This document shows positions 1 through 5,454 of a DNA stretch of 9,164 nt, piece after piece; position 1 is the first letter of the stretch; every line of letters starts with the position of its first letter. A program made the position numbers and the translations under genes. The notes beneath the pieces were generated by a model that worked only from the letters and a program-made list of their open reading frames with translations, searched no databases and had not been told where the DNA came from. Where the stretch lies: the NCBI GenBank assembly GCA_023145485.1, contig JAGLDT010000151.1, forward strand, positions 1 to 9,164, written 5' to 3'. Source of the DNA: Cocleimonas sp. GTDB lineage: Bacteria; Pseudomonadota; Gammaproteobacteria; Thiotrichales; Thiotrichaceae.

Positions 1-525
1 CCAGTCTTTCCAATGATAATTTTCTTCGTTTTCCTGTTCTAAATAAATCAGACCATTTTTCTTAAGCAACTGCTTTTCTAGGATTATATCTAAAATCTGT
101 GGTAAAAAATGCTGACGAAAGGGGGGGTCAAGAAAGATAATATCAAATGCGTTATTTTCTTGTAGTAAGTAAGTTTTTGCATGGGTATTAATAACTTTGT
201 TGTTTGAGTTAAGCAGTAGCAGATTCTGTGCTAATTGTTGAGCAACAGCACGGTGTTTTTCTATAAAAACAACCTCTGATGCACCCCGCGACAAAGCTTC
301 TAACCCTAATGCGCCACTTCCTGCAAATAAATCGAGACAACGGGCATCTACAATATTACTTTGCAACCAGTTAAACAGTGTTTCACGAACGCGGTCAGGT
401 GTGGGGCGTAAATTTGACGCGCTAATAAACTTGAGTTTACGACTTCGCCAGCTACCTCCAATAATACGCAATGTATTATTAGCTGATTTTAAAGACGGCT
501 GATTATTGTAATTTTTACGAGGCAT
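1..525 (-). CDS. rsmD: 16S rRNA (guanine(966)-N(2))-methyltransferase RsmD, partial
   Basis: RsmD transfers a methyl group from S-adenosylmethionine to N2 of G966 in 16S rRNA of the small ribosomal subunit, in the cytoplasm. The start codon is the reverse complement of 523-525 and the protein opens MPRKNYNNQPSLKSA. The reading frame is open to the left edge, so 175 residues are visible and the C-terminus is missing; the family is usually about 185-200 residues. Family marks: IIGGSWRSRKL near residue 40, LRPTPDRVRET near 60, the SAM-binding motif LDLFAGSGALGLEALSRGA from residue 64, and the catalytic motif DPPF at 133-136. The motif order and spacing fit RsmD, not other N6/N4 methyltransferases. 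It is divergent from the next gene. A run of seven G at 121-127 encodes the two prolines of DPPF. The family call is secure. Confidence 0.95.
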   Translation of the reverse strand, partial: MPRKNYNNQPSLKSANNTLRIIGGSWRSRKLKFISASNLRPTPDRVRETLFNWLQSNIVDARCLDLFAGSGALGLEALSRGASEVVFIEKHRAVAQQLAQNLLLLNSNNKVINTHAKTYLLQENNAFDIIFLDPPFRQHFLPQILDIILEKQLLKKNGLIYLEQENEENYHWKDW

Positions 526-601
526 TTAAATCTATTTTTAGTTGAGTTATTTAGAATAGCGTTATTCATTGAAACAGCGTTGGCTAACGAGAAAAAATAT
601 T

Positions 602-687
602 ACACCATAGAGAACACTAAGATCACAGAGGAACTTTATGTTTTAAGCTATTTTTTTTGTGTCTGCTGTGCTCTTTTGGGTGTGGTT
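602..687. repeat. CACAGAG-type imperfect inverted repeat
   Basis: The left arm (602-630) reads ACACCATAGAGAACAC followed by TAAGATCACAGAG. The right arm (658-687), read on the other strand, begins AACCACACCCAAAAGAGCAC. The two arms are similar but degenerate, separated by about 27 bases that include a T-tract. Short repeats built from CCACAGAG/CACAGAG units recur in the intergenic DNA of several bacterial genomes I know of, so this is probably one worn copy of a dispersed repeat. It carries no coding capacity. Together with the promoter below it accounts for most of the 259-bp rsmD/GST spacer. Confidence 0.5.
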
Positions 688-715
688 TTAGCTAAATTAT
701 CCTGCGTTAAATTAA

Positions 716-742
716 TTGCGGAAAATAAGAAGCATATATAAT
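716..742 (+). promoter_or_regulatory. Candidate sigma-70 promoter for the GST-like gene
   Basis: A perfect -10 box TATAAT lies at 737-742. A moderate -35 candidate TTGCGG lies at 716-721, 15 bases upstream, which is shorter than the usual 16-18. Transcription would start near 749, giving a leader of about 35-50 bases before the GST-like gene. This is a sequence-only prediction. Confidence 0.45.
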
Positions 743-784
743 CTGTGCTAGAATTCTCAAAATACTCGTTATTAATTTTAAAGG

Positions 785-1477
785 ATGACTCATAAAATCA
801 TGTTGACACTTTATCAATTTAGCTCTTGCCCTTTCTGCTGGAAGGTTAAGGCGCTTCTAAATTATACTAGCCAGCCTTATAACACGGTGGAGGTCACGCC
901 GTTTGGTATGCCTGAGCTTGATTTTACGGAGCATAAAAAAGTACCTGTATTAAAAGATGGTGATCAGGTTATTACCGAGTCAGCGACAATTATTCAGCAT
1001 ATCAATGATCATTACAGTCAGTTGAGTGTCAGTGAGAGCGCTAAACAATGGACAAGCTGGGTTGATGAGACATTGGTACATTATTTACCGCCTTTAATTC
1101 ATCCTAATTTTAGAACGTCTTTTCAAAATTTTGCTCATATTCTTCAAAAGGATCAATTTAATTGGTTTAAAGGTAAGATGGTGCGTCTAATGGGGGCGTT
1201 TGTTATGCCCCGTGTTGCGACAAAAATGAAACTTAAACATAATATTGATGATGTTGAAAAAGAGTTTCTTCTCGCTATTGATCATTGGGTGAATAACGGC
1301 TTGGCAGGAAAGGCTTTTTTTGGCGATGAGAAGCCTGATTTTGTGGATTGCAGTGTCTTTGGTGTATTGCGCTCAACTGATCAACTTGGTGCCGTTCAGT
1401 TAGCTAAATCTCATAATGCAGATTTTGGCAAATGGTATGATGCTTGTTATCCCATGATGAATGGAGAGACTAATTAG
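785..1477 (+). CDS. Glutathione S-transferase-fold protein, prostaglandin E synthase 2-like
   Basis: A 230-residue soluble protein with an N-terminal glutaredoxin/GST thioredoxin-fold domain (about 5-78) and a C-terminal helical GST domain (about 85-225). The dithiol CPFC is at residues 15-18, the cis-proline loop KVPVL at 52-56 (Pro54), and the glutathione-contacting ES pair at 65-66. The opening LTLYQFSSCPFCWKVKALL, the VEVTPF stretch, WVDETLVH, and the C-terminal KPDFVDCSVFGVLRS all resemble membrane-associated prostaglandin E synthase 2 (PTGES2) and its bacterial relatives more than classical GSTs. Bacterial members have no established substrate; a thiol-dependent redox or glutathione-conjugating role is inference. 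The start is uncertain. ATG 785 overlaps the only Shine-Dalgarno-like stretch (AAGGA, 781-785), so Met6 at 800, with the protein beginning MLTLYQF, is a good alternative, though its spacing of 14 bases is long. It appears to be a single-gene unit. Confidence 0.9.
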   Translation: MTHKIMLTLYQFSSCPFCWKVKALLNYTSQPYNTVEVTPFGMPELDFTEHKKVPVLKDGDQVITESATIIQHINDHYSQLSVSESAKQWTSWVDETLVHYLPPLIHPNFRTSFQNFAHILQKDQFNWFKGKMVRLMGAFVMPRVATKMKLKHNIDDVEKEFLLAIDHWVNNGLAGKAFFGDEKPDFVDCSVFGVLRSTDQLGAVQLAKSHNADFGKWYDACYPMMNGETN

Positions 1478-1562
1478 TGATGAGGCTAAGGGCTATAAGG
1501 ACGCGCCAATTAATTAAGTTACCGGCTTGTCTTTTTGCCCCTGTTTGACCCATATCAATGGT

Positions 1563-1621
1563 TGCGTAGAATGACGGTACGCCTCTTGATATAACTCAAG
1601 AAGAAACAAAAATTCTACACA
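1563..1621. repeat. Nested inverted repeat upstream of the miniature element
   Basis: Outer arms TGCGTAGAAT (1563-1572) and ATTCTACACA (1612-1621) are complementary at 9 of 10 positions. The remaining pair is a C·A mismatch in plus-strand RNA and a G·U wobble in minus-strand RNA. Inside, TCTTGA (1584-1589) and TCAAGA (1596-1601) form a perfect 6-bp stem with a 6-base loop. It ends 15 bases before the larger element. It could be a separate small repeat, a transcript hairpin or a remnant of an older insertion; the sequence does not decide. Confidence 0.4.
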
Positions 1622-1636
1622 ATACGGCTAACTTTA

Positions 1637-1880
1637 AGGCTACTCCAAGAAAATAAACGCACAAATAGCGTGATGAGGTTTTTCATAGACAAGGCTTGGG
1701 ACGCAGGTAATGGTCACTCCCTTGCCAAGTCCCATAATGCTGTTCTATGGGAAACCACAGAGAGGGCAATCTTTTTATAAATAGAATCCTCAGTCATTAG
1801 GTTAGTCCTGCGAATTATATTTTATAAATTTCACCCTCTTTGTGGCTTCTATTTGCGCGTTTATTTCCTTGGAGTCGCCT
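1637..1880. mobile_element. 244-bp MITE-like element with 32-bp terminal inverted repeats
   Basis: The left terminus (1637-1668) starts AGGCTACTCCAAGAAAATAA and the right terminus (1849-1880) is its inverted copy with 29 of 32 positions matching. The interior has no ORF but folds into two further arms. Arm one pairs GGTTTTTCATAGA (1677-1689) with TCTATGGGAAACC (1744-1756); every position pairs in plus-strand RNA if G·U is allowed. Arm two pairs CCACAGAGAGGG (1755-1766) with CCCTCTTTGTGG (1834-1845), also complete with one G·U. If the termini are taken as GGC...GCC, a 3-bp duplication TAA flanks the element (1635-1637 and 1880-1882). Length, termini and lack of a gene fit a non-autonomous miniature inverted-repeat element; I cannot name the parent transposon. 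A structured RNA is the alternative. Confidence 0.65.
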
Positions 1881-1900
1881 AATTACTTGAAACTTCCTAA

Positions 1901-3055
1901 ATGGACAATAAAACAATGCTGAATCGAATAAGGTATCTTGTATCGACTTTATTATTCTACGCTTTCTTATCTCCCTTTAGCATGTCTTGCTTTGCGACTG
2001 ATGCGCCAAGTGAGGCGATTAAAACGTTCTATGGACTTGTCGCAAAACAACAGTGCGATGAGGCGATAAAGTTGCGTCCTGATTATGCATTATCACGCTG
2101 TAAAAAAATATCGAAGGTTCATATTCATAAAGTAACAACGGAGCTTAGTGATAATAATAATGCGGTATTGTTATTAGAGCTGGATTCTTTTTATGGCAAA
2201 AAGAAGAGTTATTTTTTTGGTTACGTCAGATTGGCTAAAAAAAAGGGGCAATGGCTTATCCTTGGCCCTTTTAAAAGTAGGGAGGATTATTGGTTAGATG
2301 AGTATGTAAAAACCTATATTCCAGGAAAATTTAGCGAACTGTCTGAGGCGGAGAAAAATGCGAAATTTGTTCCCCCACCTGCGCCTAACTCATCGGCACA
2401 AACTGTTAATAAAGGACTAAGGGCAGATGAAAAAGAAATGCCACCGGGAGATTCAATTGATGCTGATGAGTTTGTCCAGAAACAACCAAGCAAACCACAA
2501 AAAAAACAGCCTTCCAGCAATCAAAAAAGGGCGGTTACAAAGACCTCAGAGCAAGCGACTGTTCTTGAAATACCCCCCGATGCAAAAAAATTATTAGCAG
2601 GGAGCTATGCAATAGCAGGGAATTACACCGATTTACTTCTGAAAATACGCAAGAATTTCCCTACTTATACTATGGGTAATGTGTTATTGATCGACAAAAG
2701 CCGTCGTACAATTTATATCTACAATGGAGCAAATTTACTATTGGCATTTTTTCCTATTCTTTCTTCTGATAATTCTTACTTTCCATCAGGTCTGTATAGA
2801 ATTTCATCAAGCTCACCTGCACAATTAGTGACAGCTAATGAACTACAAACAAATCAACCCATTATCTTAAAGAAAATACAAAAAATAGGCATGGAGACTA
2901 GCTTACAAAGTAAGAAAATGAAGAAGGAGGAGCACTATTATATCCGTGATTTGTTTGACACTGATAAAAACAATAGCTTACAACTTAGCCCAATCGATAC
3001 CAAGAAATTACAACAGTTTGTTGCGTCGTCAGCCATTGTATACAGTGGGGAATAG
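1901..3055 (+). CDS. Secreted protein with a degenerate L,D-transpeptidase-like C-terminal domain
   Basis: 384 residues, probably periplasmic. Residues 1-32 are a signal peptide: a basic start (K4, R9, R11), a hydrophobic core about 12-27, and a plausible signal peptidase I cut after CFA (Ala32). Residues 35-142 form a small alpha/beta domain opening SEAIKTFYGLVAKQQCDEAI, like NTF2-like accessory domains. Cys52 and Cys67 in it could form a disulfide. Residues 145-225 are a Pro/Gln/Lys/Ser-rich linker. Residues 258-380 resemble a YkuD L,D-transpeptidase: LLIDKSRRTIYIYNGANLLL, then FPSGLYRIS, and an ending NSLQLSPIDTKKLQQFV that lines up with the usual SHGC-I-R-L-x-N-x-D-x-x-x-L region. The catalytic HxxxSHGC motif itself is absent. 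If the fold assignment is right, it would be a non-catalytic, possibly peptidoglycan-binding relative. No ribosome binding site is visible before ATG 1901 (Met6 at 1916 is no better), and the miniature element ends 20 bp upstream. The gene is real; the function is not established. Confidence 0.8.
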   Translation: MDNKTMLNRIRYLVSTLLFYAFLSPFSMSCFATDAPSEAIKTFYGLVAKQQCDEAIKLRPDYALSRCKKISKVHIHKVTTELSDNNNAVLLLELDSFYGKKKSYFFGYVRLAKKKGQWLILGPFKSREDYWLDEYVKTYIPGKFSELSEAEKNAKFVPPPAPNSSAQTVNKGLRADEKEMPPGDSIDADEFVQKQPSKPQKKQPSSNQKRAVTKTSEQATVLEIPPDAKKLLAGSYAIAGNYTDLLLKIRKNFPTYTMGNVLLIDKSRRTIYIYNGANLLLAFFPILSSDNSYFPSGLYRISSSSPAQLVTANELQTNQPIILKKIQKIGMETSLQSKKMKKEEHYYIRDLFDTDKNNSLQLSPIDTKKLQQFVASSAIVYSGE

Positions 3056-3135
3056 ATCATTTTTTTCACTCTATTATTGATTATTCGCAACACATATACC
3101 ATAATAAGTCTCGAAACGGATTTCTTTAATTAACA

Positions 3136-3201
3136 GGCACTTGCAGTCTATATCTATCATACCCCTTTAAATTCCAAATAGATAGCTCGCAGCTAAGTGC
3201 C
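3136..3201. repeat. 66-bp imperfect inverted repeat in the 3056-3221 spacer
   Basis: Ends GGCACTT (3136-3142) and AAGTGCC (3195-3201) are perfectly complementary. A second complementary pair lies inside: ATCTAT (3152-3157) and ATAGAT (3178-3183). The intervening stem bases pair only partly. It ends 20 bp before the start of the coiled-coil membrane protein gene. It could be a dispersed short repeat or a leader hairpin of that gene. It lacks a T-tract after the right arm, so it is not a typical terminator for the upstream gene. Confidence 0.45.
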
Positions 3202-3221
3202 ACTAAGCGTAGTAGATATTT

Positions 3222-4115
3222 ATGCGTGTAATGGGAATGCTGGTGATACTCGTCATTGCTATGTTTATCATTTTATTGTCTTTTATGACAATTAATGACA
3301 AGCAGACGAGCACAGCTGAAAACACAAAAGCAACAAGCTTTCAAACAGCCTCAGAAGCAGGTACAGGCAGTGTTGTCAGTTCAGCACTTGCTCTACCAAG
3401 CAAACAGGATTTACAATTTCAATACATTCAAGAACAGTTAAAAAACAAACGCAGTGAAACAGAATTAAGTTATCAGCAAAAAATTGAACTGCAACGCATG
3501 GAGTATAATAACCTCACTGCACAACAACGAATGTTGCATGAAAAAGATATGCAAAAAAATGCGCAGTCAAATGCCGAAAAACTCAAACAACAAGAGTTAC
3601 AGCAAGCCTATTTATTAAAACAACAAGAGATCAGCAAATTAGATAAAGATAAGCAATATGAAGCGGGTATGACGGATAAACTGCTCGCCTTTGAAAAAGA
3701 TAAATTGCAAATGTCCCAAGCACATACTCAAACATTAGCCTTACAAAAAAGTGAAGCACAACAACAGTCAGCATTGAATACTATTTTAGTCTTTTCTGCG
3801 TTAATTTTTACCATTAGTTTTGCATACTACATCATTTCCTCGCATAATATTTATCGTAGGAAAGAGCTGGTTAAACTAGAGCATGAGAAATTATTTGCTT
3901 TAAAACAGCAAGAAGCAATGCAAGAAACTCGCATTAAAGTGTTAGAATCTATTGCTGACTTACCAGGGGCCGATAAGAAAGAAATTATTGAAGGGCTGGT
4001 AGGATTAAATAGAACATATGAGGAATTGGAGCACAACACACCCAATGAAGCGCCAATTGAAATAGAATTAACAGATTTAAATCCCCCACAAATGAAACAA
4101 GTGCCAAAAACATAA
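3222..4115 (+). CDS. Two-helix membrane protein with a long Gln-rich coiled coil, unknown function
   Basis: 297 residues; I do not recognise the family. A hydrophobic helix at about 4-23 is followed by a Thr/Ser/Ala-rich spacer to about 60. Residues 63-184 are strongly helical, rich in Gln, Lys and Glu with heptad-like Leu/Met, and predicted coiled coil. A second membrane helix lies at about 185-206, followed by the basic cluster YRRKELVK (211-218), which by the positive-inside rule puts the C-terminus in the cytoplasm. So the 24-184 coiled coil would face the periplasm. The cytoplasmic tail holds another short helix (215-245), a small region IADLPGADKKEIIEGLVGLNRTYEELE, and an acidic, Pro-containing end. 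There are no cysteines. The start is uncertain: Met1, Met4 and Met6 (3222, 3231, 3237) all lack a clear ribosome binding site. A structural or scaffolding envelope role is a guess from shape alone. Confidence 0.75.
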   Translation: MRVMGMLVILVIAMFIILLSFMTINDKQTSTAENTKATSFQTASEAGTGSVVSSALALPSKQDLQFQYIQEQLKNKRSETELSYQQKIELQRMEYNNLTAQQRMLHEKDMQKNAQSNAEKLKQQELQQAYLLKQQEISKLDKDKQYEAGMTDKLLAFEKDKLQMSQAHTQTLALQKSEAQQQSALNTILVFSALIFTISFAYYIISSHNIYRRKELVKLEHEKLFALKQQEAMQETRIKVLESIADLPGADKKEIIEGLVGLNRTYEELEHNTPNEAPIEIELTDLNPPQMKQVPKT

Positions 4116-4150
4116 GAATAAGGAGCATTTTAAAAAATAGGAAAATTCAC

Positions 4151-4210
4151 ATGGGCTTTTTTTTTACTAGCATGACAACCGCTAGTGTCATTAGTAGAGA
4201 TTTTCCATGA
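4151..4210 (+). CDS. Candidate 19-codon leader ORF overlapping the thiolase-like gene start
   Basis: ATG 4151 is preceded by AGGA (4139-4142) with 8 bases of spacing, a good ribosome binding site. The peptide is MGFFFTSMTTASVISRDFP and the stop codon TGA (4208-4210) overlaps the thiolase ATG (4207-4209) in the form ATGA. The thiolase start has no comparable site of its own, so the leader could deliver ribosomes to it by translational coupling. The nine-T run at 4157-4165 encodes the three phenylalanines, and the hairpin at 4166-4186 lies inside the ORF. It may equally be a chance short ORF; no conservation evidence is available here. Confidence 0.35.
   Translation: MGFFFTSMTTASVISRDFP
4166..4190 (+). 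promoter_or_regulatory. Mutually exclusive small hairpins before the thiolase-like gene
   Basis: ACTAGC (4166-4171) pairs perfectly with GCTAGT (4181-4186) around a 9-base loop. The alternative TGACA (4173-4177) / TGTCA (4186-4190) uses overlapping bases, so only one can form at a time. A nine-T run (4157-4165) lies directly before. It sits 17-41 bases upstream of the thiolase-like start. It could be an operator palindrome or a switchable leader structure, but both stems are short. Confidence 0.3.
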
Positions 4211-5454
4211 CTAATTTTTACCCGCAGACAGTTTACCTTATCGATGGCGCAAGAACTCCTTTTAGTCGTCATCTAAGACAAGTAGCCTCACATGATCTAC
4301 CCTATACCAAACTCGATTTAGGCCTGATAACGGCAAAATCATTACTATTAAAACAATCATTTAATACCTTGCAGCTTGATGATATTGTGGTTGCGAGTAG
4401 TACATCGATTAATAATGCTGACCTAGCACAACAATTATCACATCGTTTGCAATGCAACTCAGCACTCGTCCCTCATACCTTTTCTTCAGGTGAAAACTGC
4501 GCTGTTCAGGCATTACAATACGCTCACCAACAAATTGCCTTTCAACAGAAATCACTCATTCTTATTGCAGGTATTGAGACATCTGTAGCAAAACCCATTG
4601 CGCTTAATCCTGCCTTGTCTGAGTGGATTAGAGAGTGGCAAGCTACAAAGGGATTAACAAATAAGCTAAAAATTATTAATAAATTTCATACTCGACATTT
4701 CCAGACATCATCTTCTGATACACGGGTAGAAAATCATTATCATTTGCATAAAAAAATGGCCGAACAAACGGCTAACCATTTTTCAGTATCCGTAGGAGCA
4801 ATGGCTGAATACGTTAAATTAAGCCAGCGTCGCCTTAAATATGCGCAACGAAATAAACAACTGCGTAATATTGTTCCCATCTTTTATCCCAATGGTTCAA
4901 GTCTTTATCGTGATGAAGATATTATTAATACTGACCCAGAATCACTCCTTCAAACCATTATTACGGGCAATCCACCAACAGGCATTATTACCAAAGCCAG
5001 TGTTACTCAAGCAACAGATGGCGCTTGCCTCTTATTGTTAGCCAGTCAGGCAATGGTTGAACAGTATGACTTAACCCCATTAGCTAAATTATCACAACCT
5101 AATTTAGCCAATAATGATGATGCAATTGATAATTTACTGACAAATCATAACCTTCAAGCCAATGAAATTGATTATTGGGAGTGGGATGAAACCTCTGCTG
5201 CGGAAGTACTATCTTTAGAGAAAAAACCACAGTTTACATCAATAGAAGCCTTTCAGTCACTCAGCAATGTGAATAGTGATGGAGGCTCGTTGGCACTTGG
5301 TAGCCCTAACACTGCTAATAAGTTACGTTGTATTTTACAATTAGCCTCGATATTACAAAGAAATAAGGCAGACAATGGGGTTTGCCACTTTCGTTTTGCA
5401 AATGGTCAAAGCAGCGCTCTCCTGTTACAAAATAGTCAGGAGAATAGCAAATGA
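4207..5454 (+). CDS. Divergent thiolase (FadI/trifunctional beta-subunit type) with altered active site
   Basis: 415 residues, the usual thiolase length. FadI-type enzymes cleave 3-ketoacyl-CoA in beta-oxidation as the beta subunit of the trifunctional complex. Family marks run along the whole chain: GARTPFSRH (14-22), AGIETS (121-126), KMAEQTANHF (183-192), TDGA (270-273), and a C-terminal NVNSDGGSLALGSP (354-367). The catalytic positions differ. The GHP His is Ser366. The acid/base Cys of the CAAGGxG loop aligns with Arg396. The HEAF/NEAF motif reads WDETS with Asp327 replacing His/Asn. Cys98 (GENCAVQAL) may be the nucleophile, but sits one to two residues off the usual register. Activity as a normal thiolase is therefore doubtful. 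Its stop overlaps the next gene by ATGA, matching fadI-fadJ order. The start at 4207 lacks its own clear ribosome binding site and may be coupled to the small leader ORF upstream. The family is secure; its function is open. Confidence 0.85.
   Translation: MTNFYPQTVYLIDGARTPFSRHLRQVASHDLPYTKLDLGLITAKSLLLKQSFNTLQLDDIVVASSTSINNADLAQQLSHRLQCNSALVPHTFSSGENCAVQALQYAHQQIAFQQKSLILIAGIETSVAKPIALNPALSEWIREWQATKGLTNKLKIINKFHTRHFQTSSSDTRVENHYHLHKKMAEQTANHFSVSVGAMAEYVKLSQRRLKYAQRNKQLRNIVPIFYPNGSSLYRDEDIINTDPESLLQTIITGNPPTGIITKASVTQATDGACLLLLASQAMVEQYDLTPLAKLSQPNLANNDDAIDNLLTNHNLQANEIDYWEWDETSAAEVLSLEKKPQFTSIEAFQSLSNVNSDGGSLALGSPNTANKLRCILQLASILQRNKADNGVCHFRFANGQSSALLLQNSQENSK
5438..5443 (+). promoter_or_regulatory. 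Ribosome binding site of the FadJ-like gene
   Basis: AGGAGA, with GGAG ending 8 bases before ATG 5451, lies inside the last codons of the thiolase-like gene. It supports the ATGA-overlapping start and translational coupling of the two genes. Confidence 0.75.

Larger units (their letters stand above)
1478..1900. other. 423-bp non-coding stretch between the GST-like gene and the secreted protein gene
   Basis: No credible gene was found on either strand. The first 85 bases (1478-1562) hold nothing I recognise. Then come a 59-bp inverted repeat (1563-1621) and a 244-bp miniature-element-like structure (1637-1880), listed separately. Only 20 bases separate the latter from the next start codon, and no convincing ribosome binding site is present in them. 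No clear rho-independent terminator for the GST-like gene was seen. Confidence 0.7.

Noticed and set aside
1637..1880. Three-arm fold as a tRNA or known riboswitch
   Set aside because: Arms are far too long for a tRNA and no conserved riboswitch core was recognised; long terminal repeats fit a mobile element better.
1901..2000. Lipoprotein signal at Cys30 (SMSC)
   Set aside because: The residues before the Cys do not match the usual L-A/S-G/A-C lipobox; a signal peptidase I cut after Ala32 fits better.
2314..2520. 68-codon minus-strand ORF
   Set aside because: It lies inside the secreted-protein gene opposite its Pro/Lys-rich linker; composition is Ser/Phe/Gly-rich with no domain, a shadow of the real gene.
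3051..3075. Rho-independent terminator after the secreted-protein gene
   Set aside because: AATAGA/TCTATT make only a weak AT-rich stem and the T-run lies in the loop, not after the stem.
3851..4045. 64-codon minus-strand ORF
   Set aside because: Antisense to the tail of the coiled-coil gene; Ser-rich low-complexity product and no ribosome binding site recognised.
4841..5041. 66-codon plus-strand ORF in another frame
   Set aside because: Entirely within the thiolase-like gene, whose own frame carries clear family motifs over the same bases.
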